Origin: Aquibacillus koreensis
GTDB taxonomy: Bacteria; Bacillota; Bacilli; Bacillales; Amphibacillaceae
Direction of reading: 5' to 3'
NCBI RefSeq assembly: GCF_025154055.1
Contig: NZ_JAOALK010000056.1
Span: 62,001-126,000, forward strand
Length of the DNA: 64,000 bases
Both the position numbers and the translations under genes were made by a program. The notes beneath the pieces were generated by a model. That model saw only the letters and a program-made list of their open reading frames with translations, had not been told where the DNA came from and did not search any database. Numbering within the stretch: the first letter of the stretch is position 1; the number at the start of each line of letters is the position of its first letter. Positions 55,455 to 64,000 of the stretch are shown in pieces.

Positions 55455-56210
55455 TTATATACCTATTTGTTCTTTGATAAACTCTAGTATTTTCTTCTCC
55501 AATCGAGAGACTTGTACCTGAGATATACCTAACCTCTCAGCAACTTCTGATTGTGTTTTGTCTTTATAATATCTTAGATATACAATCAACCGCTCTCTTT
55601 CTTCCAAATCTCTTATCGCCTCTTGCAACGCAATTTTATCAAACCATTTTGTATCCTGATCAGCAATTTGATCTAGTAAAGTAATAGGGTCTCCATCATT
55701 TTCATATACTGTTTCATGGATTGAATGTGGAAGTTTAGATGCTTCTTGTGCATGTACAACTTCTTCAGGAGATAATTCTAATGCTTGAGCTAACTCATTT
55801 ACGGTGGGTGCTCTACCCATATCTTTAGTTAGCTCGTCCTTTTTCCTCCGAATTTTATTCCCTATTTCTTTTAATGATCTACTGACTTTCACGCTACCAT
55901 CATCACGAATAAAACGTTGTATCTCACCAATGATCATGGGGACTGCATAGGTGGAAAAACGCACATCGTAAGATAAATCAAACTTATCTATGGACTTTAA
56001 TAATCCGATACACCCGATCTGAAACAAATCATCTGGATCATATCCACGATTAATAAATCGTTGAACTACTGACCAAACTAAGCGTACATTACGCTCAACT
56101 AAAAGATCACGTGAACTCTGATCACCTTGTTGACTTAGAAGAATATAATTTTTCACTTCCTCATCTGTCAGTTGTTCCTCTTTTTTGGTTTTTTTCAGTT
56201 CTATTTCCAT
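55455..56210 (-). CDS. sigF: Forespore RNA polymerase sigma factor SigF
   Basis: First compartment-specific sigma factor of the forespore. The 251-residue protein has region 2 (QRFINRGYDPDDLFQIGCIG, then FSTYAVPMIIGEIQRFIRDD) and region 3. Region 4 has the helix-turn-helix SEVAERLGISQVQVSRLEKK. The ATG at 56210 has AAGGGG with better spacing than the ATG two codons upstream. Third gene of spoIIAA-spoIIAB-sigF. Confidence 0.97.
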   Translation of the reverse strand: MEIELKKTKKEEQLTDEEVKNYILLSQQGDQSSRDLLVERNVRLVWSVVQRFINRGYDPDDLFQIGCIGLLKSIDKFDLSYDVRFSTYAVPMIIGEIQRFIRDDGSVKVSRSLKEIGNKIRRKKDELTKDMGRAPTVNELAQALELSPEEVVHAQEASKLPHSIHETVYENDGDPITLLDQIADQDTKWFDKIALQEAIRDLEERERLIVYLRYYKDKTQSEVAERLGISQVQVSRLEKKILEFIKEQIGI

Positions 56211-56220
56211 AGGCATCCCC

Positions 56221-56661
56221 TTAATTGCATAAGGTTTTACTCTTTGTAAAGTGTTTTATTAATTTCACAATTGTACCTTGACCGGGATTTGAGATCACTT
56301 CTACTTTGTCCATAAAATTTTCCATGATGGTAAAACCCATACCTGACCTTTCTAACTCTGGCTTAGATGTGTATAAAGGCTGGATTGCTTCATCTATATC
56401 ATCAATTCCAATACCATTATCACGAATAATTAGTTCTACAACATCTTCATCAAGCGTACATTCAATATAAATCTTCTCGTTTTCATCGTTGTTATATCCG
56501 TGAATAATAGCGTTCGTAACAGCTTCAGAAACTACTGTTTTTATTTCTGTTAATTCATCCATTGTTGGATCTAACTGAGAAACAAATGCAGCAACAGTAA
56601 CTCGTGCAAACGATTCATTCGCACTAACACTTGAAAATTCTAAATTCATTGCGTTTCTCAA
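56221..56661 (-). CDS. spoIIAB: Anti-sigma-F factor SpoIIAB
   Basis: A 146-residue GHKL-fold kinase that holds sigma-F inactive and phosphorylates SpoIIAA. The ATP-lid motifs are [19 protein letters not shown] and [13 protein letters not shown]. It begins at TTG (56661), as the [10 protein letters not shown] start aligns with the family's MKNEMHLEFS. The TTG overlaps the SpoIIAA stop, and GGGGGTGG lies just before it. The start with ATG at 56649 is the alternative. Confidence 0.95.
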   Translation of the reverse strand: MRNAMNLEFSSVSANESFARVTVAAFVSQLDPTMDELTEIKTVVSEAVTNAIIHGYNNDENEKIYIECTLDEDVVELIIRDNGIGIDDIDEAIQPLYTSKPELERSGMGFTIMENFMDKVEVISNPGQGTIVKLIKHFTKSKTLCN

Positions 56662-57011
56662 GACGCCACCCCCAAACTTTGAAGGGCAAAAGCTTCACTT
56701 TCTTCTAAACGAATAATCTTAAACAAACCAGACATATCAAATAGACGTTTTACCGCAGGTGATATGGAACAAACCACCATCTCCCCTCCCGTTTGCTTAA
56801 TTTCTTTATACCTACCTAGGATTACACCTAATCCAGAACTATCCATAAACGAAAGCTGCTCTAAGTTTAAAATGACGTGTTGAAGATTTTCTTGTTTCAT
56901 TGCTTTTTGCCATTCTTTCTTCAGCTTTTCAGCTTCATGGTGATCTAATTCTCCTTCAAGCCTAACTAATAATACATTTTCTTTAGTAGTTAAATGAACA
57001 GAAAGACTCAC
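56658..57011 (-). CDS. spoIIAA: Anti-anti-sigma-F factor SpoIIAA
   Basis: A 117-residue STAS-domain protein that, when unphosphorylated, frees sigma-F from SpoIIAB. The phosphorylatable serine sits in [15 protein letters not shown] (about residue 58). The length equals the B. subtilis protein only if the GTG at 57011 is used. That codon has AAGGAGG at 8 nt, so the 26-codon extension open to 57089 was rejected. First gene of the spoIIA operon. Confidence 0.95.
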   Translation of the reverse strand: MSLSVHLTTKENVLLVRLEGELDHHEAEKLKKEWQKAMKQENLQHVILNLEQLSFMDSSGLGVILGRYKEIKQTGGEMVVCSISPAVKRLFDMSGLFKIIRLEESEAFALQSLGVAS

Positions 57012-57064
57012 TACTGATTCCTCCTTAAATTTCTGTAGTGAATCTTTTTCTTTATTTCCTCTCC

Positions 57065-57083
57065 AAAATCCTGCCTGTCGACA
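57065..57083 (-). promoter_or_regulatory. Possible Spo0A box and sigma-H -35 of spoIIA
   Basis: Minus-strand TGTCGAC (57077-57083, 6 of 7 to TGTCGAA) is followed by AGGATTTT (57065-57072), a fair match to the sigma-H -35. No good GAAT -10 was found at the normal distance. spoIIA is known to be controlled by Spo0A and sigma-H in B. subtilis. Confidence 0.35.
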
Positions 57084-57116
57084 AAACAAGTGGTATTTCG
57101 AAGAAAGGTTCTGTTA

Positions 57117-58301
57117 TTATCCTTTTTTCACCATTTTGTCCATGGAACGTTTAAACAAATGCCAAAAACCAGCTTTTTCAACATCTTCATTTACGATTAA
57201 AGGAGTTACTGATAATACTTTTCCATCTTTTTTTACTTCTAACGTTCCTACTTGGTCACCTTTAGATAACGGGAGATTGATATCCGAATTCATTTTCACA
57301 TTGGTTTCTATCCCATCTAATTTGTCGCCTTTTTCAAAAACAACTGATACTGATTCACCAGTGACTACATCTATTTCATTTTTAGCAGCCTTAATCATCT
57401 GGAGCTTAGAAACCGATTGTTTACTTTCAAATAGTTGTTTTGAATCATACTGTGAAAATGCATAATCAAGCATTTGTGTAACATCACTATTTCTATTCTT
57501 GCTTGTGTCTGCACCTAGCACTACTGCAACAGTACGCATATTACCTTTCTTGGCAGTTGCGGTTAAGCAGTATTTTGCTTGTGACGTATAGCCTGTTTTC
57601 AAGCCATCCACACCGTCGTAAAATTTTACTAGTTTATTCGTGTTAACGAGCCAGAATTCGTCTTCTGTTCCTTTTCGTAAGTAATCTTCATAAATACTCG
57701 TATAATTGGTTATCTCTTCATGTTTTAACAGTTCTTTTGCCATCATAGCTAAGTCATAAGCCGTACTAAAATGATTATCAGCAGGAAGCCCCGTAGTATT
57801 TTGGAATTTGGTATTTTCCAATCCTAGTTCTTTCGCTTTTTGATTCATCATCGTGACAAATGCTTCCTCACTACCAGCAATTCTTTCAGCCATCGCAACA
57901 CTTGCATCGTTACCTGATGCAACTGCAATCCCTTTTAGCAAGTCATTTACTTTCATTTCTTCTCCCGCTTCTAGAAAGATCTGTGATCCACCCATTGAAG
58001 CTGCATATTCACTGACACGAACCATTTCATCAAGCTTTACTTTCTCATCATCTAATGCTTCCATGATTAAAATTAAAGTCATAATTTTTGTCATACTTGC
58101 TGGTGGAAGTTGTTCATGTGCATTTTTTTCATATAAAATTTTTCCTGTATCACGTTCCAATAATAGAGCTGATTTGGAATTCTCTGCCAAATTTAAGTCT
58201 TGTTGATTATTATCATTACTCTCCTCAGCATTTGCTGGAACCACATTAATAGATGTAATGGAAGTTAATAGTATAATTAACAGAATGATAAACTTTTTCA
58301 T
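57117..58301 (-). CDS. dacF: D-alanyl-D-alanine carboxypeptidase DacF
   Basis: Low-molecular-weight penicillin-binding protein regulating cortex cross-linking. The 394-residue protein has a signal peptide (about 1-26). SxxK is ASMTK, SxN is ASGNDAS, and KTG is GLKTGYTS. A C-terminal beta domain and a short amphipathic anchor (HLFKRSMDKMVKK) follow. It lies upstream of spoIIAA on the same strand, as in B. subtilis, where dacF-spoIIA read-through occurs. A sigma-F-like promoter is at 58331-58360. Confidence 0.93.
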   Translation of the reverse strand: MKKFIILLIILLTSITSINVVPANAEESNDNNQQDLNLAENSKSALLLERDTGKILYEKNAHEQLPPASMTKIMTLILIMEALDDEKVKLDEMVRVSEYAASMGGSQIFLEAGEEMKVNDLLKGIAVASGNDASVAMAERIAGSEEAFVTMMNQKAKELGLENTKFQNTTGLPADNHFSTAYDLAMMAKELLKHEEITNYTSIYEDYLRKGTEDEFWLVNTNKLVKFYDGVDGLKTGYTSQAKYCLTATAKKGNMRTVAVVLGADTSKNRNSDVTQMLDYAFSQYDSKQLFESKQSVSKLQMIKAAKNEIDVVTGESVSVVFEKGDKLDGIETNVKMNSDINLPLSKGDQVGTLEVKKDGKVLSVTPLIVNEDVEKAGFWHLFKRSMDKMVKKG

Positions 58302-58330
58302 GTCTTTACCTCCAATTCAATAGTATTCAT

Positions 58331-58360
58331 ATATTTTCCATAAAAAGAAGTTTTTATAAC
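58331..58360 (-). promoter_or_regulatory. Candidate sigma-F promoter of dacF
   Basis: Minus-strand GTTATA, a 15-bp spacer and GGAAAATAT, about 30 bp upstream of dacF. It fits the sigma-F pattern (GG then A-rich -10), but it has one -10 mismatch and a weak -35. Confidence 0.4.
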
Positions 58361-58430
58361 TAAAAAGATGAATTTCCTTATTACATGACAAAGATGGTTC
58401 ATTCTGATCTTATAATTTCCATGAACATAA

Positions 58431-58459
58431 AAAATAACCTGAACAGAATTCAGGTTATT
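58431..58459 (-). terminator. pdp terminator
   Basis: Perfect 10-bp stem AATAACCTGA/TCAGGTTATT with a 7-nt loop, then TTTTTATG on the minus strand. Confidence 0.88.
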
Positions 58460-58468
58460 TACCTATCG

Positions 58469-59770
58469 TTATTTAATTACTTTATAAATCAATGTCTTTG
58501 GATCCACGTTTTCTTTTGTAAATGAATATGCTTGCTTTACCCTATTTATAGAGTCAGTTGGTGAATCCTCATCGCTATGAAGAACTACAATAGTTTCTCC
58601 AACTTTTACAGGATCACCAATCTTCTTCTTTAATGTTATCCCAACACCATGGTTAATGGCATCATCTTTTGTTGCTCTACCAGCCCCTAAATACATTGCA
58701 GCTATTCCAATTGACTCGGCATCAATTGCGGAGACATAACCGTCTGTTTCTGCTTTTACTTCCACTTGGTATTTAGCAGATGGTAATAAGTCTAGATGGT
58801 CAATCATTTCGACATCGCCACCTTGCGCAACAACAAAAGAACGAAAAACCTCAAATGCCTTGCCATTATCTAAATTTTCTTCAAGCGCACGGTATGCTTG
58901 ATCATAATCTGTCATTACTTCGGCCAAAACAGTCATATGTGCAGCTAATTCCAAAGATAAGCTTCTTAAATCACTAATCTTTTCACCTCGGAGTACCTCG
59001 ACTGCTTCTTTTACCTCATTGGCATTTCCCACTTCAAAACCTAAAGGTTGATTCATATCACTTATAATGGCCACCGTATTTCGCCCTAAATTCTTGCCTA
59101 TGTTCACCATTTCTTTTGCGAGAGATTCAGATTCTTCCAGAGTTTTCATAAAAGCACCTGAACCAGTTTTCACATCTAGAACAATACTGTCCGCACCGGA
59201 AGCCAGTTTCTTACTCATAATTGAACCTGCGATCAAGGGAATCGAATCCACAGTAGCTGTTACATCACGAAGCGCATATAACTTCTTGTCTGCAGGTGCA
59301 AGATTACCTGTCTGACCAGCAACCGCTAGCTTAACGTTGTTTACTTGATTAACGAATTGTTGTTCAGACATCTCAATATGAAATCCTTTAATCGATTCTA
59401 GTTTATCCAAGGTACCACCTGTGTGTCCTAATCCTCTTCCTGACATCTTCGCGACAGGGACTCCCACAGAAGCAACAAGTGGACCAACGATAAATGTTGT
59501 TTTATCCCCTACTCCTCCCGTCGAATGCTTGTCTACCTTATGTCCTGTAATCGAAGATAAATCAATCGTTTCACCAGAATCAACCATCGCCTGTGTAAGT
59601 GTCGCCGTTTCCTGTTCCGTCATTCCTTGATAAAAAATTGCCATTAATAACGCAGATGCTTGATAATCTGGAATCGAACCCTTGGTATAACCTTCAACAA
59701 AATGGTATATTTCTTCTTTCGTTAACGCGTGTCCATTTCTTTTTTTTGTTATCACATCAACCATTCTCAC
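58469..59770 (-). CDS. pdp: Pyrimidine-nucleoside phosphorylase
   Basis: Phosphorolysis of uridine and thymidine in nucleoside salvage. In 433 residues it shows the family signature KHSTGGVGDKTT, SGRGLGHTGGTLDKLE and ADKKLYALRDVTATV. The GTG at 59770 was chosen: AGGGTGA lies 5 nt before it, and the resulting MRMVDVITKKRNG equals the B. subtilis start; other in-frame starts lie at 59779 and 59764. It follows punA and deoB, forming a salvage operon. Confidence 0.95.
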   Translation of the reverse strand: MRMVDVITKKRNGHALTKEEIYHFVEGYTKGSIPDYQASALLMAIFYQGMTEQETATLTQAMVDSGETIDLSSITGHKVDKHSTGGVGDKTTFIVGPLVASVGVPVAKMSGRGLGHTGGTLDKLESIKGFHIEMSEQQFVNQVNNVKLAVAGQTGNLAPADKKLYALRDVTATVDSIPLIAGSIMSKKLASGADSIVLDVKTGSGAFMKTLEESESLAKEMVNIGKNLGRNTVAIISDMNQPLGFEVGNANEVKEAVEVLRGEKISDLRSLSLELAAHMTVLAEVMTDYDQAYRALEENLDNGKAFEVFRSFVVAQGGDVEMIDHLDLLPSAKYQVEVKAETDGYVSAIDAESIGIAAMYLGAGRATKDDAINHGVGITLKKKIGDPVKVGETIVVLHSDEDSPTDSINRVKQAYSFTKENVDPKTLIYKVIK

Positions 59771-59804
59771 TATGATCACCCTATTCTACTCAAGTTAACT
59801 TCAT

Positions 59805-60626
59805 TTACTGTGGAAGTGTTTGAATGATTTTCTTTACAAAGCGCAAAAAGTCTTCACGTACTTTTTCAGTAGTTTCCATTACTTCATCATGAGAAAGTGG
59901 CTGATCTAAAATACCCGCTGCCATATTCGAAATACAAGAGATACCTAACACTTTTAAACCAGCATGGTTTGCAATAATAACTTCTGGCACCGTAGACATA
60001 CCGACCGCATCTCCACCAAGTGTCCGTAACATTCTTACCTCTGCACCAGTTTCGTAGGAAGGGCCAGTGTTTCCAACGTACACACCCTCTTGCACTTTCA
60101 ATGCAAGTTCATTAGCACATTGTTTTGCATGGTTAATTAATCCTTTATTATATGCCTCAGACATATCAGGGAAACGAGCTCCGATGTTCTCTTCATTCGG
60201 CCCAATCAATGGGTTAGTACCCATATTATTTATATGATCAGTTATAAGCATTAAATCACCTGCTTGGAATCGCTCATTAATCCCACCAGCAGCATTTGTA
60301 ACAAATAAATGTTCAACACCAAGTTGTTTCATGACGCGGACCGGAAAGGTTACTTGTTCCATTGCATAACCTTCATAAAAATGAAAACGGCCTTGCATTG
60401 CTATTACTTGTTTTCCTTCTAATTCACCTAACACTAATTGTCCTTTATGCCCCTCTACTGTAGAAACAGGAAAGTGAGGGATTGCATCATAAGGAATAGT
60501 TGTAGGATTTTGAATTTCTTCAGCTAGAACACCTAAGCCTGAACCTAGAATGAGACCAACTGACGGTTTATTGTCTAATTGTTTTTCAATAAAAGTTGCT
60601 GCTTCTTGTACTTGGTTATAGTTCAT
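59805..60626 (-). CDS. punA: Purine-nucleoside phosphorylase
   Basis: Class I (trimeric) phosphorylase splitting guanosine and inosine. The 273-residue protein shows [12 protein letters not shown] near residue 27 (phosphate loop), [16 protein letters not shown] (catalytic His) and [17 protein letters not shown]. The B. subtilis counterpart at this locus is PupG. Between deoB and pdp with short gaps. Confidence 0.94.
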   Translation of the reverse strand: MNYNQVQEAATFIEKQLDNKPSVGLILGSGLGVLAEEIQNPTTIPYDAIPHFPVSTVEGHKGQLVLGELEGKQVIAMQGRFHFYEGYAMEQVTFPVRVMKQLGVEHLFVTNAAGGINERFQAGDLMLITDHINNMGTNPLIGPNEENIGARFPDMSEAYNKGLINHAKQCANELALKVQEGVYVGNTGPSYETGAEVRMLRTLGGDAVGMSTVPEVIIANHAGLKVLGISCISNMAAGILDQPLSHDEVMETTEKVREDFLRFVKKIIQTLPQ

Positions 60627-60637
60627 ATTCGTACCCC

Positions 60638-61813
60638 CTATTTAATATCATCTAAAAAGCTAGTTCCATGTTCTGGCATGGTAACCTTAAAGTTATCTGC
60701 AATGGTTGCTCCAATATCTGCGAAGGTTTTACGGATCGGTATTTCTTTACCTTCCACAATTGATTTATGATGTACAAGTAACGGTACATATTCACGGGTA
60801 TGATCTGTCCCATGATGAACTGGATCATTACCATGGTCCGCAGTAATAATTAATAAGTCATCTTCTCTTAATTTATTTAACGCCTCAGGTAGACGACGAT
60901 CAAAAGATTCCAATGCCTCTCCATACCCTTGTGGGTCTCTACGGTGACCATATTTTGCATCAAAATCAACTAGATTCAAAAAGTTTAACCCTGTAAAATC
61001 ATCATCGATTGACTGAATGAATTTTTCCATTCCATCTTCATTATCTGTTGTTCGGATTGATTTGGTTACACCTTCTCCGTCAAAAATGTCTGCAATTTTC
61101 CCTAAAGCTACGACATCATAGCTACCATCTTTTAACTCATTCATCACAGTCCGCCCAAATGGTTTTAAAGCATAATCATGACGATTAGAAGTACGTTCGA
61201 ATGCACCTGGTTTCCCAATAAACGGTCGAGCAATCACTCTGCCTATCATATATCTTTCATCCAAGGTTAATTCTCGAGCAATCTCACAAATTCTATATTG
61301 TTCTTCTATCGGAATAACATCTTCATGTGCTGCAATTTGTAAAACTGAATCCGCAGAAGTGTACACAATCAAATTACCTGTTTCCATATGTTCTTGTCCA
61401 AGCTCTTTTATTATTTCTGTTCCGGACGCAGGTTTGTTCCCAATTACTTTCCGACCACTACGTTGTTCCAATTCACGGATTAGTTCATCAGGAAATTCGG
61501 TAAATGTACGAAAAGGAGTATCAATATATAAACCCATAATCTCCCAATGACCAGTCATTGTATCTTTCCCATTTGACGCCTCTTGCATTTTTGTGTAGTG
61601 AGCCAAAGCTTTGTCTGCAACCTCAACACCTTGTATTTCCCTTATATTACTTAAGCCCAAACTCCCTAATGTTGGCATATGTAATCCATTCATGTGTGTA
61701 GCAATATGGCCTAGTGTATCTGCACCTTCATCGTTATACGCAGAAGCATCAGGTGCCTCACCAATACCCACAGAATCTAATACAACTAAGAAAATTCGTT
61801 TGAATTTGTCCAA
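60638..61813 (-). CDS. deoB: Phosphopentomutase
   Basis: Converts (deoxy)ribose 1-phosphate to the 5-phosphate, feeding nucleoside sugars into central metabolism. The 391-residue enzyme of the alkaline phosphatase superfamily has the metal-binding [27 protein letters not shown] (Thr nucleophile), and [20 protein letters not shown]. The start is ambiguous: the TTG at 61813 is 8 nt from GGGAGG, while the ATG at 61819 is only 2 nt from it. First gene of deoB-punA-pdp. Confidence 0.94.
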   Translation of the reverse strand: MDKFKRIFLVVLDSVGIGEAPDASAYNDEGADTLGHIATHMNGLHMPTLGSLGLSNIREIQGVEVADKALAHYTKMQEASNGKDTMTGHWEIMGLYIDTPFRTFTEFPDELIRELEQRSGRKVIGNKPASGTEIIKELGQEHMETGNLIVYTSADSVLQIAAHEDVIPIEEQYRICEIARELTLDERYMIGRVIARPFIGKPGAFERTSNRHDYALKPFGRTVMNELKDGSYDVVALGKIADIFDGEGVTKSIRTTDNEDGMEKFIQSIDDDFTGLNFLNLVDFDAKYGHRRDPQGYGEALESFDRRLPEALNKLREDDLLIITADHGNDPVHHGTDHTREYVPLLVHHKSIVEGKEIPIRKTFADIGATIADNFKVTMPEHGTSFLDDIK

Positions 61814-61969
61814 TATCATAACCTCCCTTTACCTTTACTTTCCCTTTCCAAACTATTCTTATGCCTTTCCTATAAAAAAATCAAATATTGTTCTGTATTT
61901 TTTTATGAGTTGCACTTGTGGATGAAATGAGAAGTAATTCACATAATGAACCAAACATCTATAGAGCCT

Positions 61970-62860
61970 CTATGCTCTTGGATGATAGTTTTTATAAATA
62001 TCTTTTAATCTAGCTTTTGAAACTTGTGTATAAATTTGTGTTGTTGAGATATCTGCATGTCCTAACATTTCCTGAACCGATCGCAAATCTGCTCCATTTT
62101 CTAGCAAATGTGTAGCAAATGAATGTCGCAAAATATGGGGAGTAATCTCTTTGGTAATACCAGATTCACTTGCAATAGATTTTAATATCTTCCAAAACCC
62201 TTGACGCGTTAAAGGGTTCCCGTAATGATTTACAAATAATTCATGTATAGTCTTTTCTTTAACTAACTGATCTCTACCCTGTGATAAGTATTCCTCTAAT
62301 GATTCCTTAGCTAAGTCACCTAAAGGGACAATGCGTTCCTTGGAGCCTTTCCCTAAACAGCGTACGAATCCCATAGTTAAATGTAGATCACTTACTTTTA
62401 AAGAAATTAATTCTGATACACGTAAGCCTGTAGCATAAAGTAATTCTAGCATGGCTTTATTTCGTAATGCTAATTTATCTTTTTCTGAAATCATTAATAA
62501 TGCATCCACTTCTTGTGACGATAAAACTTTTGGTAATTTTCTTTGTTTTTTTGGTGTTTCAATATGTAAGCTAGGATCCTGTTGTAATTGATACTCTCGA
62601 ACCAAAAACTGATGAAATAGTCTAATGGAAGATAGAGTTCTAGCTATGGTAGATGCGGACTTACCTTGATCAGATAAAAAACGTATATATTGCATAATAT
62701 GATTTCTAATTACATTTTCCCATCTTTGAAGGTGTATTTGATCCTGTAAGAATTGTTTATAATGATTTAAATCACGTTTGTATGATTGCAATGTATTAAC
62801 CGATAATCCTCTTTCTACAGTTAGGTAATGAAAGAAGTCATCTAAGCTATGGTCCATCAT
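61970..62860 (-). CDS. xerD: Tyrosine recombinase XerD (RipX)
   Basis: Site-specific recombinase that with CodV/XerC resolves chromosome dimers at dif. The 296-residue protein has a SAM-like N-terminal domain (about 5-90). The catalytic domain has Arg in ATGLRVSEL, Lys in [10 protein letters not shown], HxxR in [12 protein letters not shown], His in LGHADISTT and Tyr in QIYTQV, all present. It overlies deoB by 150 bp and has yqzK two bases upstream. Confidence 0.95.
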   Translation of the reverse strand: MMDHSLDDFFHYLTVERGLSVNTLQSYKRDLNHYKQFLQDQIHLQRWENVIRNHIMQYIRFLSDQGKSASTIARTLSSIRLFHQFLVREYQLQQDPSLHIETPKKQRKLPKVLSSQEVDALLMISEKDKLALRNKAMLELLYATGLRVSELISLKVSDLHLTMGFVRCLGKGSKERIVPLGDLAKESLEEYLSQGRDQLVKEKTIHELFVNHYGNPLTRQGFWKILKSIASESGITKEITPHILRHSFATHLLENGADLRSVQEMLGHADISTTQIYTQVSKARLKDIYKNYHPRA

Positions 62861-62862
62861 TA

Positions 62863-63081
62863 CTACTCCCCTAATCGAAAAAATATAGATAAACGATCAA
62901 TTACTGATTGTCCACTATTGTTAAACACTTTAACAGCCTTGCCTTCTGGTGGGTCATAACGGTGAAACTCTTCGTATTCTGAATGCATAGCTCGCAAGCC
63001 GAAATAGAAAAGTAATGTACAAGCTGTAAATATAACGAAAATTTTTAACGTATCCTTTATCATGGAAAGGAATGGTTTCAT
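62863..63081 (-). CDS. yqzK: YqzK-like membrane protein (DUF4227)
   Basis: A 72-residue protein with one membrane helix (about 12-30) and an outer tail with [20 protein letters not shown]. Size and place between fur and xerD fit YqzK. The start is uncertain: AAGGAG lies close to an ATG at 63090 and about 11 nt from the ATG at 63081; the second gives the family-like MKPF start. Function unknown. Confidence 0.75.
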   Translation of the reverse strand: MKPFLSMIKDTLKIFVIFTACTLLFYFGLRAMHSEYEEFHRYDPPEGKAVKVFNNSGQSVIDRLSIFFRLGE

Positions 63082-63227
63082 AATCAGCATATCTCCTTAA
63101 AAAATAGAATAATGAAGAGCGTTAACTATCATCTACTATTACAAAGATATGCCAAAAACCATCGTAATTATACGTCTAGAATTTTAAAATTTCTTTTGAA
63201 AAAAATAAAGTTTCATTTCTAAAAAAC

Positions 63228-63254
63228 GAAAAAGCCTTTCTAAAAGAAAAGGCT
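63228..63254 (-). terminator. fur terminator
   Basis: Seven-bp stem AGCCTTT/AAAGGCT with a loop of about 8 nt, then TTTTTCG on the minus strand. Confidence 0.8.
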
Positions 63255-63264
63255 CAAGATCTAT

Positions 63265-63723
63265 TTAAATAGTAGCTTCCGTGGTACTTTCCTGGCATTT
63301 TCTACAAACACCATGAAACGTCAACCGGTGGTCTTTCACTTGGAATCCCCAATCATTCTCAACAATCTTTTCAACATCTTCAAGTAGATCATCTACAATT
63401 TCTTCAACCGATCCGCATTCCGTACAAACCAAATGGTGGTGAAAATGTGCTGCGCCTTCTTTTCGAAGATCATAACGCGATACACCATCGCCAAAATTAA
63501 TTTTGTCGACTATTTTCAATTCCGATAGCAATTCTAACGTTCGATAAACAGTTGCCAAACCAATTTCAGGAGCCTTCTCTTTAACGAGGAGGTAAACATC
63601 CTCAGCACTTAAGTGATCTTCTTCTCGCTCTAATAATACGCGAACCGTCGCTTCTCGTTGAGGAGTAAGCTTATAGCTTTGTGCATGTAGTAGCTTTTTT
63701 ATCCGCTCAATTCGATGTTCCAT
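63265..63723 (-). CDS. fur: Ferric uptake regulator Fur
   Basis: Iron-dependent repressor of siderophore and iron uptake genes. The 152-residue protein has an N-terminal winged helix (YKLTPQREATVRVL, then LATVYRTLELLSEL) and the dimerisation domain. Metal ligands are HFHHHLVC. The structural-zinc cysteines are CTECG and CRKCQ. Fur rather than PerR is inferred from synteny with xerD-spoIIM. The ATG at 63723 has GGGAGG. Two PerR-like boxes lie upstream. Confidence 0.93.
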   Translation of the reverse strand: MEHRIERIKKLLHAQSYKLTPQREATVRVLLEREEDHLSAEDVYLLVKEKAPEIGLATVYRTLELLSELKIVDKINFGDGVSRYDLRKEGAAHFHHHLVCTECGSVEEIVDDLLEDVEKIVENDWGFQVKDHRLTFHGVCRKCQESTTEATI

Positions 63724-63777
63724 GTCTGAAACCTCCCTCATATGCTCAATTATATGCAGACATGAAACGAGTGTCAA

Positions 63778-63832
63778 TTACAATCATTACAAACTAAATA
63801 AAATAAATTTTATTAGATTATAATGACTATTA
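63778..63832 (-). promoter_or_regulatory. Two PerR-like boxes upstream of fur
   Basis: Minus-strand TTGTAATGATTGTAA (63778-63792) matches the PerR consensus TTATAATNATTATAA at 12 of the 14 defined positions. On the plus strand TTATAATGACTATTA (63818-63832) is the second site, also 12 of 14. In B. subtilis fur is PerR-regulated. Genuine Fur boxes are similar but arranged differently. Confidence 0.6.
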
Positions 63833-63846
63833 TTTAATTTTAGTTA

Positions 63847-64000
63847 TTAAGTGTATATCCATTGAATTACTAGCTGCATCGTTTCATTTGATATAAACGT
63901 TTCTATTATAGAGGCAATACCTACAAGTACAATTAACAATATATAAAGGGAGATGTATCTTCCAAATGGTTGAAGAATTGGTTGCTGCATTCTTCTAGAA
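63847..64000 (-). CDS. spoIIM: Stage II sporulation protein M, C-terminal end only
   Basis: Partial: the last 50 or so codons of a gene running off the right edge. The visible end reads MQQPILQPFGRYISLYILLI, then a membrane helix, then ETFISNETMQLVIQWIYT. It fits the C-terminus of SpoIIM, the engulfment protein of the DMP complex, which lies next to fur in B. subtilis. The start is outside the window. Confidence 0.75.
   Translation of the reverse strand, partial: SRRMQQPILQPFGRYISLYILLIVLVGIASIIETFISNETMQLVIQWIYT

Noticed and set aside
61970-62860. Mobile-element integrase
   Set aside because: The tyrosine recombinase is in the conserved fur-yqzK-xerD-deoB order and fits the housekeeping XerD length.

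Overview
The window is a contiguous piece of an AT-rich chromosome from an endospore-forming Firmicute of the family Bacillaceae. Evidence is the dense set of sporulation and germination genes (spoIVA, spoVIF, ypeB-sleB, prsW, cotJABC, spmAB-dacB, spoVA, dacF-spoIIAA-spoIIAB-sigF, spoIIM) and a gene order that follows the Bacillus subtilis cheR-to-spoIIM region closely. Protein divergence, the very short intergenic style and the local gene losses suggest a halotolerant genus such as Oceanobacillus, Gracilibacillus or Virgibacillus, but the genus is inference. No phage, IS transposase, CRISPR array, rRNA or tRNA was seen.

Layout, left to right; almost everything is on the minus strand. 1-420: repeat-rich intergenic DNA. 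455-5108: cheR, ndk, hepT, menG, hepS (menaquinone side chain and methylation) and hbs (HU). 5482-8733: spoIVA, the yphF lipoprotein, yphE and spoVIF. 8792-13047: gpsA, der and the YIEGIA/yphA membrane group. 13133-13636: a large inverted pair of structured repeats. 13741-17201: an S1-domain protein, plsC, cmk, ypfB and the PilZ protein ypfA/motI. 17347-20531: ypeB, sleB, prsW. 20617-26038: ansA (+), bdr/ypdA, gudB, mecB and a CBS-ACT protein. 26216-27294: cotJABC (+). 27312-33534: ypbE, recQ/recS, ypbB, fer (+), an XRE regulator, rsiX and sigX. 33707-34075: a second copy of the left-edge repeat family. 34319-36290: a GNAT gene and a cobalamin-riboswitch-controlled pair (DUF4430 lipoprotein and ECF S component). 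36400-42374: resE-resD-resC-resB-resA (cytochrome c maturation and redox sensing). 42443-48599: rluB, spmB, spmA, dacB, sod, scpB, scpA, ribT. 48967-51425: an M50-like protease, ppiB, lysA. 51611-54709: a shortened spoVA operon. 55455-58301: the spoIIA operon and dacF. 58469-64000: pdp, punA, deoB, xerD, yqzK, fur and the end of spoIIM.

The most unusual items are: (1) a cobalamin riboswitch with a clear terminator ahead of a transcobalamin-like DUF4430 lipoprotein and an ECF-type S component, a candidate corrinoid uptake pair; (2) two non-coding repeat families, one an inverted pair with a compensatory base-pair change in a conserved hairpin, the other a hairpin array present at both 125-385 and 33707-34075; (3) a spoVA operon lacking spoVAC, spoVAD and spoVAEb; (4) two PerR-like boxes ahead of fur; (5) a matched ECF promoter ahead of sigX. 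Start codons were chosen by ribosome-binding site and by recollected family lengths. No database search was possible, so names rest on recognised motifs and synteny.
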